DNA from: Dryobates pubescens
Taxonomy: Eukaryota; Chordata; Aves; Piciformes; Picidae
Assembly: GCF_014839835.1 (NCBI RefSeq)
Contig: NC_071624.1
Span: forward strand, 21,533,675 to 21,597,674
Reading direction: 5' to 3'
Length of the DNA: 64,000 nucleotides
Every line of letters starts with the position of its first letter. Within the stretch, counting starts at the first letter, position 1. A program made the translations under genes and the position numbers. This document shows positions 1 to 11,424 of this stretch, in pieces. The notes below the pieces were generated by a model. That model was given only the letters and a program-made list of their open reading frames with translations, did not search any database and was not told the origin of the DNA.

Positions 1-1190
1 GCCTGGGCAGAATCAGGTCCCACATCCCCCAGTGCAGGACCAGGATCCCACATTGCCCCAGGGCAGGATCAGGAACCCACAGCCTGGAGCAGGATCAGTG
101 CCCCACAGCCCTGTGCAGGATCAGGAACCCACAGCCCTGTGCAGGATCAGTGCCCCACAGCCTGGAGCAGGATCAGTGCCCCACAGCCCTGTGCAGGATC
201 AGGAACCCACAGCCTGGTGCAGGATCAGTGCCCCACAGCCTGGAGCAGGATCAGTGCCCCACAGCCCTGTGCAGGATCAGGAACCCACAGCCTGGTGCAG
301 GATCAGTGCCCCACAGCCTGGAGCAGGATCAGTGCCCCACAGCCTGGTGCAGGATCAGGAACCCACAGCCTGGTGCAGGATCAGTGCCCCACAGCCTGGT
401 GCAGGATCAGGAACCCACAGCCCTGTGCAGGATCAGGAACCCACAGCCTGGTGCAGGATCAGTGCCCCACAGCCTGGAGCAGGATCAGTGCCCCACAGCC
501 CTGTGCAGGATCAGGAACCCACAGCCCTGTGCAGGATCAGGAACCCACAGCCTGGTGCAGGATCAGTGCCCCACAGCCTGGAGCAGGATCAGTGCCCCAC
601 AGCCCTGTGCAGGATCAGGAACCCACAGCCTGGTGCAGAATCAGTGCCCCACAGCCTGGTGCAGGATCAGTGCCCCACAGCCTGGTGCAGAATCCGTGCC
701 CCACACCCTGGTGCAGGATCAGTGCCCCACAGCCTGGTGCAGGATCAGTGCCCCACAGCCTGGTGCAGGATGAGGAACCCACAGCCTGGTGCAGGATGAG
801 GAACCCACAGCCTGGAGCAGGATCAGTGCCCCACAGCCTGGTGCAGGATGAGGAACCCACAGCCTGGTGCAGGACCAGGAACCCACAGCCTGGAGCAGGA
901 TCAGTGCCCCACAGCCTGGTGCAGGATCAGGAACCCACAGCCTGGAGCAGGATCAGTGCCCCACAGCCTGGTGCAGGATCAGGAACCCACAGCCTGGTGC
1001 AGGACCAGGAACCCACAGCCTGGAGCAGGATCAGTGCCCCACAGCCTGGTGCAGGATCAGGAACCCACAGCCCGGTGCAGGACCAGGAACCCACAGCCTG
1101 GTGCAGGATCAGTGCCCCACAGCCTGGTGCAGAATCAGTGCCCCACAGCCTGGTACAGGATTAGGGATTCTGGACCAGGTTCCCAACAGC
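1..1190. repeat. 26-bp minisatellite array (window edge)
   Basis: About 45 tandem copies of a 26-bp unit, of the form GCAGGATCAGTGCCCCACAG followed by CCTGGT or CCTGGA. Units alternate between 'caggatcagtgcccc' and 'caggatcaggaaccc' versions, so higher-order shuffling is visible. The array starts before base 1, so its true length is unknown. Open frames across it are a by-product of the period and lack of stops. The last units (1140-1190) decay into unique sequence. Confidence 0.95.
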
Positions 1191-1765
1191 CTATAGTACA
1201 GGATCAGGCCCCCCACAGCCCACCCTCCCCCTGCATGGGATCAGGGACCCATGTCCTGGTGCAGGATGTGGCCCCAGGCTGCCGGTCCCCTCTTGCCATC
1301 TCATGGCCAGTGAAGGAAGATCAGCAGCACCCAGGCAGGGCTGTGCCAGGGAGAGACCCTCCTCTGGGTTTGGGACATGGGGACACTGCTGTGGGGTGAC
1401 AGGGAATGGGGAGGAGCCCTCATCCCCAGTTCCTGGGGACAGGTCTGTGCCCCTCACCCCCATGCCAGGGCTGTTGGGCATCGGCCTCCCCTCACTGCCT
1501 CTTACCCCAGGAGACTTGCCCCAATCCAAAGAGGGTGCAGGTGGCACCACATGCCCCAAGCTGGGGGTGAAAAGGCTTCTCCCACTCCACAGCAGCCCTG
1601 GACACATCCTGCCCCAGGTGGCAGCAGTGCCACAGCCAGAGCCCTGCCCGGGGAGATGGGGACAAGGCCACCAGGGCTGCGGGAGGTGGTGAGAATCCAG
1701 CGGGTGCCAGGCCCAGGGGGCACACTCAGGAGGGGGATGCTGGGCATAAAGCACTCGGAAAAGCC
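1191..1765. other. non-coding, 3' flank of the distal uroplakin gene
   Basis: No exon, RNA gene or recognisable transposon seen. The sequence is GC-rich and moderately low-complexity. It lies downstream (minus-strand sense) of the uroplakin stop codon, and its right end may be 3' UTR. Confidence 0.5.
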
Positions 1766-1771
1766 TTTAAT
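1766..1771 (-). terminator. candidate polyadenylation signal ATTAAA
   Basis: Plus strand TTTAAT reads ATTAAA on the minus strand, about 200 bases past the stop codon at 1974-1976. ATTAAA is the commonest variant of AATAAA. Position and strand fit the distal uroplakin gene. No transcript evidence. Confidence 0.4.
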
Positions 1772-1973
1772 GGTTCATCCCCTGCTCAGTCACCGCTCCC
1801 TGGGGCTCTGCTCCGCGGAGCAGCCCTGGCTGTGCCCCCGGTGGTGGCAGGCATCATGCCACCGGCACCAGTGGGGCACTGGTGAGGGCACTCAAGGGTG
1901 CAAGGGGAGGTGATGAGGTGCTAGGGGGGTGGTGGGGTGGTGGCAGGGAGGTAGCAGAGGGCCGTGGTGGGGC

Positions 1974-4150
1974 TCAGAGGCGGGCAGCCGGCTGGTCGTA
2001 GACGTGGTGGGTGTTGTACCGCCGCACCGACACCACCTCCGGCTTGCTGAAGCTGCCGCTGACATCGCAGGTGTCCGAGCTGCCGAGGGAGGAGCTGGTG
2101 AGGGACGAAGGAGGGGGCCACGGGGTGCCAGGGGCACCCTCTGGCGCAAATCCCATCTGCCCAGCGCCCAGCAGGGCCCCTGGGCAGTGGCACTCACCCC
2201 CAGAAGACCAGCATGGCCAGCAGGCCAGCCAGCAGGATGGCAAAGAGGATGGAGAGGATGGTGGTGAGGGCGATCATGCCACCGCTGTGCCCGCTGCCCG
2301 GCACCGGGATGCTGCTGGGGTCCTCGGCTGCGGGGAGAGAGGAAGGGGAAGGAGCAGGATGCACACCCCAGGGCAGCGTGGGGGGGACGGACACCCAGCC
2401 AGGGCGGGGGGCACTCCTGGGCGCTGGCAGGGGGGCAAACGCAGCCTGCAGACCCAACGTGCCACTGCATGGTGCCGTCCTACCCCAGCACGACCCACAG
2501 CGGTGCCCTGCCTCAGTTTCCCCACTCGCAGGATCCCCGCAGCCTCAGCTGGTGGTGCTCAGTGTGCAGCTGCCCCCCTGCCCACCCCGTGCCCCCCTCC
2601 CCCGCCCCCCAGCACCCGAGGGGCAGGAGGAGCACCCGGGCAGTGCTACCTGTCCGCAGGGTGATGGGCAGCGACCACTGCGTCTCGGCCACCGGAACGG
2701 AGCCGTTGAAGGCGAGGAACTTCACCCTGGCACGAAAGAGGAGGTTGGATGTGCGCCCCCCGAGGTGGGGGGCGGCTGGCAGGCCCGGAGGGGGGGGGGG
2801 GGGAGGGCAGTTCGCCATGAGGAGGCTCACTGGTAGGGGCCAGAACCGGGCAGGGGTCCGTTGCAGGTGGGCCTGGAGGTGTCGTTGGCACAGCTGGTCT
2901 CGATGCCGACGTGCAGCACCGCGATGCCCTCGGAGGGCTTGGGGCAGGCGTAGTTGGGCAGGGTGGTGTTGAGGGTCATGTAGGCGCGGGCGGGGCTGGG
3001 GAACTCCTGGAAGGCCCTCTCGGGGGTCCCCGGCCCCAGGCTGTTGTTGAAGTCATTCACGGCTGCAGGGATGGGGACACGGGGAGCGGGGGGGTGAGGA
3101 GGGAGCCATGCGCCCCCTCTCCCTCCCCCTTGCCCGGGGCCGCTCCAGCACCTACCCTCGGGGACGGCGACCACCAGCCAGATGTTCTCGGTGGGGAATC
3201 TCTCAAAGACGCAGCGGGGCTGCTCCAGCACGAAGGTGGAGGCGGTGATCCGCCCCACCAGGGCAGAGCTGGCCAGCTCTGGGGTGTAGCCGAGCGTCAC
3301 TGCGGTGGGAAGCCGAGAGGGGAGTGCAGCAAGGGTGCGGACCCCTCACTGCAGCCCCCCGACCCACAGCTCCTGGGGCTCGGCATGGGGCTGGGCACAG
3401 GAGGGAGCTGCTCCCTAGTTCCCCTCCTGCCCCCCCGGGTTTGAGCTCAGAGACGAGGTGGATCGTGAAAAGGAGAACCAAAACCACACCTGTGCTACCA
3501 CCCCCCGGCGAGGGACACCCCTGCGAGACCCCCGGGGCACCCCACCCTGTGCCAGCAGCCCGGGAAGGTGACACCAGAGACGTAAGGGGCAGCAGCCAGC
3601 ATAGAGAGGGCAGCAGCCAGAACAGAAGGGACAGCAGCCAGCACAGAATCATAGAATCAATAAGGTTGGAAAAGACCTCAGAGATCATCAAGTCCAAGCT
3701 GTCACCCAACACCTCCTGACAACTCAACCATGGCTCCAAGTGCCACATCCAGTTCCCTCTTGAACACCTCCAGGGACAGTGACTCCGCCACCTCCCTGGG
3801 CAGCACATCCCAAGGGCCAATCTCTCTTTCTGGGAAGAACTTTCTCCTCACCTCCAGCCTAAACTTCCCCTGGCACAGCCTGAGACTGTGTATAGAGGGG
3901 GGCAGCACCCAGAATGGAGAGGGCAGCACCCAGAATAGAAGGGGAAGCACCCAGCACGGAGGGGGCAGCACCCACCCTGCACAGAGGGTGCACCGCTCTG
4001 GGCCCTGTCCCCCTCGATGTGCACACCCAGCGCACCACCACACGTCGGGGCCGTGGGGGACCCCCCGGCGGCGCCGCTGGCGTCGGGGCACTCACCCAGG
4101 CCGTGGGCCGTGGCCAGCAGCAGCAGCAGCAGGAGGAGCAGCGGGGCCAT
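1974..4150 (-). CDS. uroplakin-III family protein (distal copy), UPK3B-like
   Basis: Six exons with GT/AG ends: 4096-4150, 3156-3299, 2831-3062, 2650-2726, 2198-2327 and 1974-2079. The phases join cleanly to give about 247 residues. The start ATG at 4148-4150 opens a signal peptide, MAP followed by nine leucines and ATAHG. The ectodomain carries the family hallmarks ASTFVLEQPRC, NIWLVVAV and CNGPLPGSGPYQVKF. N-glycosylation sequons include NTT, NDT and NGS. A single transmembrane helix (GGMIALTTILSILFAILLAG and on) is followed by a 40-residue tail ending YDQPAARL, with tyrosines in RRYNTHHVYD. UPK3 proteins pair with the tetraspanin UPK1B at the plasma membrane of urothelial and, for UPK3B, mesothelial cells. 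The UPK3B versus UPK3BL label is uncertain. It sits on the same strand as the paralogue at 4618-6326 and downstream of DTX2, as UPK3B does in mammals. Confidence 0.88.
3583..3985. repeat. short tandem repeat split by a CR1 insertion
   Basis: Units of about 21 bp, of the kind 'agggcagcagccagaacaga' and 'ggcagcacccagaatagaa', occur at 3583-3643 and again at 3893-3985. A CR1 tail lies between them, so the transposon appears to have landed inside the repeat. It lies in intron 1 of the distal uroplakin gene. Confidence 0.7.
3644..3892 (-). mobile_element. CR1 LINE 3' end
   Basis: Starts with AGAATCATAGAATCA, the reverse complement of the CR1 terminal repeat, then 'ggttggaaaagacctcagag' and the conserved 'cacctccctgggcagcacat' block. 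Only about 250 bp of the 3' end is present, typical 5' truncation. Minus sense, within a uroplakin intron. Confidence 0.9.
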
Positions 4151-4617
4151 GGTGCGGGCGCCTGGGTGCCGCGGGCGGGAGTGCGGCACAGCGCCGAGGC
4201 CGCAGCGGACCCGCCCGCGGCTGCCAGCCTCCCACATTCCTGCGCCAGCCCCGTGGCAAACAGGTCGGGCTCGTTCGCCCGGGCAGCCGCCCCACGCCCG
4301 CCAGCCAGGGCGGCGCAGCACCGCCGCGCTCGCCGCGCCGCCGGCCTCGGGCCTCGCCCGGCCCCGGGGGCAGGGATGCCACCCCCCGCGCCGTGCCCAC
4401 CGCGCAGCCCGGCGGGCTGCCCGCTCCGCGCGTCCGCTCCCACCGAGCCGAGGCCGCGAGGGGGAGTTTGAGGTGCCCCCGCCCTCCACGGCTGCATCCC
4501 CCTGTGGGTGACAGCGGGGGGCTCGATGGCCAAGGGCACCGAGCGGGGCGGCGGGCGGAGGGGGCACCGCCGTGTGCTGGGCAAGGAGGAGGCAGCTGCG
4601 ATGCCAACTGCGAGTTT

Positions 4618-6326
4618 TTACTTGGTAGAATATGGAGCAGGAGGACGAGAGGCAAAGCAGCCCAGGCCTGGGGGGCTGCCCCCAGGGCCGGCGGGCGGGG
4701 GCTGGGCCGGGGGGATGTGATGGGTCCTGTAGGACTTGCGGGCGAAGGTGTCGGTCCCCAAGTCCTGGTGGCACAGGGATGCCCACACCTCGGCTCTGCA
4801 GGGAGAGACAAGAGGCATCAAGCGGAGCCCTCTGCGGGGGGCGCTCTGCCAGCCCTCCCCTCCCCAACCATCTCCAAGGGGCCTGTTCCTGCCAAACTTC
4901 CCGACCCCCCTTCCCCCAGTTCAAGACCACAAAAGGCTTTCAGAAGCTTAAAAGCCTCTGCAGGGCTCCATCCCTCTGCTGGGGGGGCTGAGGAGGGCAT
5001 GTCCCCCCGAGCACGTCCCCACGCGGACCCCATACCCCACGGCGCTGAGCACTGCCAGGGCCAGCACCACCCCCATGCTGGCCAGGATGGAGGTGATGAC
5101 CACAACGTCACTGCTGGCACCACGAGTGGGCGAGGGGTCGATGGCACTTGGGCTGCTGGCTAGAAGGAGATGGAGTAAGGGGGATGGGAAGGGGTGCACG
5201 GGGGGCAGGGAGGGCTCAGGGATGGTGTGGTGGAGAGGGGAGGGATGAGGCAGCCAGGGGAGACCAGGGATTGCTTCTGCCCTCGGGGCTGGGGGTGATG
5301 GCACAGGGTTGATGCCACGCTGTGTGCCAGCACCCCAGGCAGGCAGGAGCAGGGGAGCCGGGGGCAGGGCCGTGCTGTGGGTACCTCTCCGCAGAAGGAT
5401 GGGCTCAGACCACCTGCTCTCTGCCTTGGGGCCCCGGCGGCCCATCAGCAGGAACTTCACCCTGCAGAGTGGGCACGGAAGGGGCAGGGTGGCGACACGC
5501 CCTGGCTGCGGGGGGTGGGGGGTGGCTGCCACCGGCCTCACCTGTACGGCCCCGGGGAGGGCAGGGGCCCGTTGCAGGGCTCCCGGGCACCGTGGGCGCC
5601 GCAGGCTGTGTCCCCCCCGACCCGCAGGACAGCCGGGCCGGGGGCCGAGCAGCAGTGTGCGGCCACCTCCATCTCCAGCGTCATGTAGGAGCCCCTGGTG
5701 AGCAGCTGCTGGTACAGGGGCACCTGAGCCCGGCACGGGGGGTTCCTGAAGGCGGCCGAGGCTGCGTGGCACAGGTGGGGGCTGAGCAGCTGCAGCCAGG
5801 GTCCCCCCACACCCCCCTGCCACGGCCGGGAGCCTGCCCCGCAGCCGCGGGCACTCACCGTTGGCAAAAGCCACCACGAGCCAGATGGCATCGGAGGCGT
5901 TGGCATGGTGCTGGAAGATGCAGCGGGGCCTCTCCAGGGCGAAGGTGCTGGCAGTGAGCTTCCCCGGCAGTGCCATGGGGGACAGGCGGGGCACGTAGGG
6001 CAGCAGGGCTGGGGGAGCAGGTGGTGAGCGGGGGGCACCCCGTGCCCAGCACCATCCCCTCCCTGCTGGGGTCCCGAGCGTCGGTGCTGGCACAGCGGAG
6101 CCTTGGGAGGTGCCAGCAGTGCCGGCGCCACGGGGACAGCAGCGCTGTAGGGCCCCCACCCCCCCCCAGCCGTGCCCAGCCCCATAACCACCCCCTGGGC
6201 ACAAAGAGCCCCGAGGTAAGAGCTCGCAGCCCCTCTGAGCCCCTGCCCCTTGTCCCCGGGGAAGTCACCCAGGCCCGCGGCCGTGCCCGTCCCAGCCAGC
6301 AGCAGCAGCACCCGCGGCAGCTCCAT
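4618..6326 (-). CDS. uroplakin-III family protein (proximal copy), UPK3B/UPK3BL-like
   Basis: Six exons: 6269-6326, 5859-6008, 5542-5761, 5385-5461, 5036-5159 and 4618-4795. All have GT/AG ends and the same phase series as the neighbouring paralogue, giving about 268 residues. The start ATG at 6324-6326 begins the signal peptide MELPRVLLLLAGTGTAAGL. Ectodomain motifs match the distal copy: TASTFALERPRCIF, AIWLVVAFAN (preceded by sequon NAS), GSYMTLEMEV and CNGPLPSPGPYRVKFLLMG. A transmembrane helix (VVVITSILASMGVVLALAVL) is followed by a proline-rich tail of about 59 residues ending PPAPYSTK, unrelated to the tail of the other copy. A minus-strand AGTAAA overlaps the stop codon and could act as a weak poly(A) signal. 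Role as for uroplakin III: a membrane partner of UPK1 tetraspanins. Which copy is the strict UPK3B orthologue is not decidable by eye. Confidence 0.88.
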
Positions 6327-6819
6327 GGTGTTGTGCCGGCTCTGCTCAGCCTGTCCCACTGCCGGGGGGTTGAGCCACCCCACAGGGCCCCCCAGCAGGG
6401 CCGGCCTGGCCCCGTGTCCCCTCCCAGCCCAGCATTCCTGCACCGGCCCTGCCGGCCCGGCCAGAGCCGGGGGGCAAAGGGACCTGCTGCACCTCCCTGT
6501 CACCCACTGCCCCCCGTGGGGCCCAGAGCTGAGGCACCAGAGAGGGCAGAGAGGATGCAGGACCTGGGATGGCAAAGGGAAACTGAGGCACAGAGGAAGA
6601 AGGTTTCAGAATGGTTGGGCAGGAGTTGGAGGCTGGGTTGGGGCCATGAGGGCAGCTGGGCCCTGGTGACCCCTCCAGGAGCTGGGTGGTGGACAATAAG
6701 TTACCCATGGGACAGCAAGGAGCCTGGGGGCAGGAAGAAGTGCAGGCAGCAGGGCAAGGGAGGCTCTCCTTCCCCTGCCTGTGCATGGCACCAGCAAGAC
6801 CATCCCAGGCATCACCCTG
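6327..6819. other. 5' flank of the proximal uroplakin gene, non-coding
   Basis: GC-rich sequence directly upstream (minus sense) of the uroplakin start codon. The promoter and 5' UTR should lie here, but no TATA box or clear core element was identified. No exon seen. Confidence 0.5.
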
Positions 6820-7600
6820 GCCAGGCTGCAGGGCTGGGCACAGGGAACCTCATGGAGCTCAGCAAGGGCAAGGGCAGGGTCCTGGCCCTGGGGAGGAACA
6901 ACCTCCTGCAGCAGCACAGCTGAGGGGGGACCTGCTGGGAAGCAGCTCCAAGGAGAAGGAGCTGGGAGTGCTGGGGGACAACAAGGTCCCCATGAGGCAG
7001 CAATGTGCCCTGGGGGCCAAGAAGGCCAATGGGGTCCTGGGGGGCATGGAGAAGAGTGTGGCCAGCAGGGCAAGGGAGGTTCTCCTTCCCCTCTGCTCTG
7101 CCCTCCTGAGGCCACATCTGGAGTCCTGGGTCCAGTTCTGGGCTCCCCAGTTGAGGAGAGACAGAGAACTGCTGGAGAGAGCCCAGGGGAGGCTGCAGAG
7201 CTGCTGAGGGGCCTGGAGCAGCTCTGGGAGCAGCAAAGGCTGAGAGCCCTGGGGCTGAGAGCCTGCAGAAGAGCAGCCCCAGAGGGGAGCTTACAAATAT
7301 CTGTGGGGTGCCAAGAAGAAGGGGCCAGGGACAGGCCAAGGGGCAGCAAGGGGCACAAACTGGAAGCCAGAAGGTTCCATGTCAAGAGAAGGAGAAAGTT
7401 GTTTGGTGTGAGGGTGCTGGGGGCCTGGAGCAGGCTGCCCAGAGAGGTTGTGGAGTGTCCTGGTGTGGAGAGCTTCCAACCCCCCCTGGGCACTGTGGTG
7501 CTGGGCAAGCTGCTGTGGGTGCCCTGCTGGAGCAGGGCTTGGCCTGGATGAGCTCCAGAGGTCCCTTCCAACCTCTCCCTGCTGGGGTTCCAGGACTCCC
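6820..7600 (+). mobile_element. CR1 LINE, plus sense
   Basis: Carries the CR1 order 'ctggggaggaacaacctcct', 'aggcagcaatgtgccctggg', 'gaggccacatctggagt', 'tgcccagagaggttgtggag' and 'gagctccagaggtccc'. The 3' end is near 7600. The 5' end is truncated in the late reverse-transcriptase region. Confidence 0.9.
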
Positions 7601-8559
7601 TGCAGGTGCCCCATCCTCACCCTGTAGGCAGTGCCAGGGTGAGCGCTGTGCCCACACCCAGCTGGCTTCAGGTGCAGCCAGCCTTGCCCTGAGGGCAGGG
7701 AAGGACCTGGAGCCATCACAACCAAAACTCATCCAAACACCCTGTATTCAGGGTCAAGGCTCCCACCCAGTGCTGGGCACCCAAGCTCTGGGGCCACCCC
7801 ACGCTGGCATTTTCCCCACCCAGCCTCCCCCCTCCCTGGGGAAGGGCCCCCCCAGGGCCCTGGGATGGAAGCAGGGCAGGGAGAGTGGAAGAGGAACTGC
7901 TCCAGGCAGGGGGAAGCTGGGGGTTGGGGGGGGCACCCAGGGGGATCTGTGTGCTCTTCCCCTGCTGTTTGCCAAGGGCAGTGGCTGCCCACCCCTGCGT
8001 GGGAGGGGATTTGCCCCCCCCCCCCCCGTGCCAGGGGCTGCACCTTCAGCTTAAGTGGAAATGGGGCAGTGGAGGATTACAGAGGCCAGCTGCCAGGGAG
8101 AGCTGGGCACAGCTGCAACCCCCAGCCCTCCTCCCTTCTCCAGCCCCAGCCTACCCCCCCCCCCCCCTCCTCCCCCCCAGGAAGAGCTGCCCTGGGGGCT
8201 GTGGGTGCCCCTGGCCACGTGCCAGCACCCCCAGCCCTCCTTGGCACTCCCCAGAGGATGCCAGGGAGGGTGGGGGACACTGAGTCACAGTTTCAGCCAC
8301 TGGGACAGGAGGGCAGCAGAGCTGGGGGGGAAGCAGTGCTGGGATAACCACAATGAACTGCTGCAGCAAGCTGGTACTGCCAGGGGGAGGCAGAAATGCC
8401 TCTCCTGGGTCTCCAGTCAGGGGGTCTCAAGGCTTCAACCAGAGCTGCTTGAGGCTCTGTCCCCATCCAGTTCCCACCAGCACCCACACCAGCTCCAGTA
8501 CCTCTGCCCCAAGCTGGCTGCTACCCCTGCATCAAGGCAGAGAGGGCACCAACTACAAC
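7601..8559. other. intergenic, no gene seen
   Basis: Between the uroplakin pair and the DTX2 3' end. Holds C-runs near 8014-8027 and 8153-8180. No exon with family resemblance was found on either strand. Confidence 0.55.
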
Positions 8560-9235
8560 CTGGCCAGGCTGCAGAGCTGGGCACAGGGAGCCTCATGGAG
8601 CTCAGCAAGGGCAGGGGCAGGGTCCTGGCCCTGGGGAGGAACAACCTCCTGCAGCAGCACAGCTGAGGGGGGACCTGCTGGGAAGCAGCTGCAAGGAGAA
8701 GGAGCTGGGAGTGCTGGGGGACAACAAGGTCCCCATGAGGCAGCAATGTGCCCTGGGGGCCAAGAAGGCCAATGGGGTCCTGGGGGGCAGGGAGAAGAGT
8801 GTGGCCAGCAGGGCAAGGGAGGTTCTGCTACCCCTCTGCTCTGCCCTAGGGATCAGCTCTGGCAGGAGCAAAGGCTGAGAGCCCTGGGGCTGAGAGCTTG
8901 CAGAAGAGCAGCCCCAGAGGGCAGCTGAGCAATGCTCAGCAAGAGCTAAAGGAGCTGTGGGGGGCAAGAGGCTGGGGCCAGACTCTGCTGAGTGGTGCCC
9001 AGGGGCAGCAAGGGGCACAGGGTGGAGCCCAGGAGGTTGGATGTGAAGAGGAGGAGAAAGTTGTTTGTTGTGAGGGTGCTGGAGGCCTGGAGCAGGCTGC
9101 CCAGAGAGGTTGTGGAGTGTCCTTGTGTGGAGAGCTTCCAAAGGCACCTGGGCATTGTGGTGCTGGGCAAGCTGCTTGGCCTGGATGAGCTCCAGAGGTC
9201 CCTTCCAGCCTCTCCCTGCTGGGTCCTGAGGCTCA
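8560..9235 (+). mobile_element. CR1 LINE, plus sense, internally deleted
   Basis: Same order of CR1 blocks as the copy at 6820-7600, but with part of the middle missing near 8850. The 3' end 'gagctccagaggtcccttcc' is at about 9187-9206. Confidence 0.88.
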
Positions 9236-9555
9236 AACCCTCTCCCTGCACAGCACTGCTCAAGCTCCCAGGCCCACCCTGAGGCAGGGAGGCTGCAGCT
9301 GATTCACGCTCAGGAGGGGCCATGCCCAGCAGGAAATTCTGGCTGTGCAGAGGGCTGGGTGAGCCCTGCTCCCTTTTTGCCTCAATTCACTGTTTTGATT
9401 GATCTGGGGACACAAAGCTGAGGCTTCAGCTCCAAATCTCCTCCTTTCGCAAGCAGGGCAGGAGAGGAGCAGGCAGAGCCCCGGTGGTGCTGAGCTCAGC
9501 AGCATGGACTGGGACCTGCTGCTCCTCAGGAGCTCCTGCAGCATCCCCACACACT

Positions 9556-10372
9556 GCTGGAGCACAGAATGGGTTGGGTTGGAAGAGGCCTCCAAGGTCA
9601 TTCAAGTCCAACCTCAGCCCAGCACCACCATGGCCACCAGACCCTGGTCCCAAGAACCCCTCCAGGGATGGGGACTCCACCAACGCCCTGGGCAGCCTCT
9701 GCCAGTCCCTGACCACTCTGGCACCAAAGAAATCATTCCTCATCTCCAACCTAACCCTCCCCTGGCACAATTCCAGGCCATTTTCTCTCCTTCTATCACC
9801 TGAGCCTAGGGAGCAGAGCCCAGCCCCCACCTGGCTCCAGCCTCCTCTCAGGGAGCTGCAGAGAGCAATGAGGTCTCCCTCAGCCTCCTCTCCTCCAGGC
9901 TCAACACCCCCAGCTCCCTCAGCTGCTCCTCCCCAGCCCTGCTCTCCAGACCCTTCCCCACCTGCCTTGGTCTTCTCTGGGCCTGCTCCAGCCCTCAATG
10001 TCCTTCTTGGGGTGAGGGACCCCAGGGTTCAAGCTGTGGCCTCCCCAGGGTCCAGCCCAGGGGTACAATCCCTGCCCTCTCCTGCTGGCCACACCACTGC
10101 TGCTCCAGGCCAGGCTGCTGGTGACCTTCTTGGCCACCTGGGCACCCCCTGGCTAATCTTCAGCTGCTTGCAACCAGCACCCCCAGGCAGTTTGCAGCCA
10201 CTCTGCCCCCAGCCTGGAGCCTTCCTGGGGTTGCTGTGCCCCAGGGTCAGGCCCCAGCCCTTGGCCTTGTTGAGCCTCACCCCAGTGGCCTCAGCACATC
10301 GACTGAGCCTGGCCAGGTCTCTGCAGAGCCTCCCTGCCTTCAAGCAGATCCAAGCTCCCAGCCAGCTTAGTG
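9556..10372 (-). mobile_element. CR1 LINE, minus sense
   Basis: Begins 'gaatgggttgggttggaaga' and runs through 'tgggcagcctctgccagtcc' to the segment for 'cctggccaggtctctgcaga'. First of three CR1 copies lying head to tail up to 12490. The 320 bp before it (9236-9555) shows nothing coding. Confidence 0.88.
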
Positions 10373-11410
10373 CCACAGAATGTGAGGGGCTGGAAGGGAC
10401 CTCCAAAGCTCATCTAGTTCCACCCCCTGCCAGAGCAGGGTCACCCAGAGCAGCTCACACAGGAACACATCCAGGCAGGTTGTGAATATCTCCAGAGAGG
10501 GAGACTCTACAACCCCCCTGGGCAGCCTGCTCCAGGGCTCTGGCACCTCACAGGGAAAAAAGTCTTCCTCCTGTTTCCAAGGAGCTTCCTCTGCCTCAGC
10601 TTCCACCACTGCCCCTTGTGCTGGCATTGGGCATCCCCCAGCAGAGCCTGGCTCCAGCCTCTGGGCTCTCACCCTGCACAGCTTTAGCAACAGCAATGAG
10701 GTCACCCTCAGGCTCCTCCTCTCCAAGCTACAGAGCCCTCAGCTCCCTCAGGCTCTCCTCATCAGGAAGATCTTCCACTGCCTTCAGCATCTTTGTGGCT
10801 CTGTGCTGGACTCTCTCCAGCAGTTCCCTGAGGTCCTTCTGGAACTGAGGGGCCCAGAGCTGGACACAAGATTCCAGATGTGGCCTCAGCAGGGCAGTGC
10901 CACCTGCAACCTGCCTGGGGGTGCTTCAACCCCCACAGCCAGACACACCTGCTAAGAACATTAAAGAGAGCTGGGCCCAGTGCTGAGCCCTGGGGAGCAG
11001 CCCCCAGCTGGAGCTGACTCCATCCCCCACAGCTCCCTGGGCCTGGCTCCCCAGGCAGGTTTTCAGCCACCCAAGCCCTGAGCTTCCTCAGGAGGATGCT
11101 GTGGGCAGCGGTGCCAAAGGCTTTCCTGAAGCCCAGAGGGGGTTGAGGCTTTGCTCCCCAGAACCTGCAGGAGCAGGAAGGGCCCTGGGGAACCACTCCA
11201 GCCCTTGACAGCTCCAGAAAGCCTCTTTGGGTTTCTTATTGGCACAAAGATTGCTCTGCTGCTGCTCCACAGCCTGCTGCCCCCAGGAGGATGCCAAGCC
11301 CTGTCCTGGCTCTCCTGGTGACAGGGCAGAGGGCAGCAGAGCTGCTGCTGTGCCACCCTGCAGGCCCTGCAGCTGGGGCTGGTGGCCAGAGGAGGAGTCA
11401 GGAAGAGCTC
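10373..11410 (-). mobile_element. CR1 LINE, minus sense
   Basis: Starts at 'cacagaatgtgaggggctgg'. The tail lies against the 5' break of the previous copy. The inner part includes 'acacaagattccagatgtgg', typical of CR1, and the 5' part includes 'gccaaaggctttcctgaagc'. Confidence 0.85.
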
Positions 11411-11424
11411 CAAGGCTTCAGGCA

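Noticed and set aside
139-1164. Regular 26-bp repeats resembling a CRISPR array or a repeat protein
   Set aside because: The units are contiguous with no unique spacers, and the genome is vertebrate. It is a plain minisatellite.
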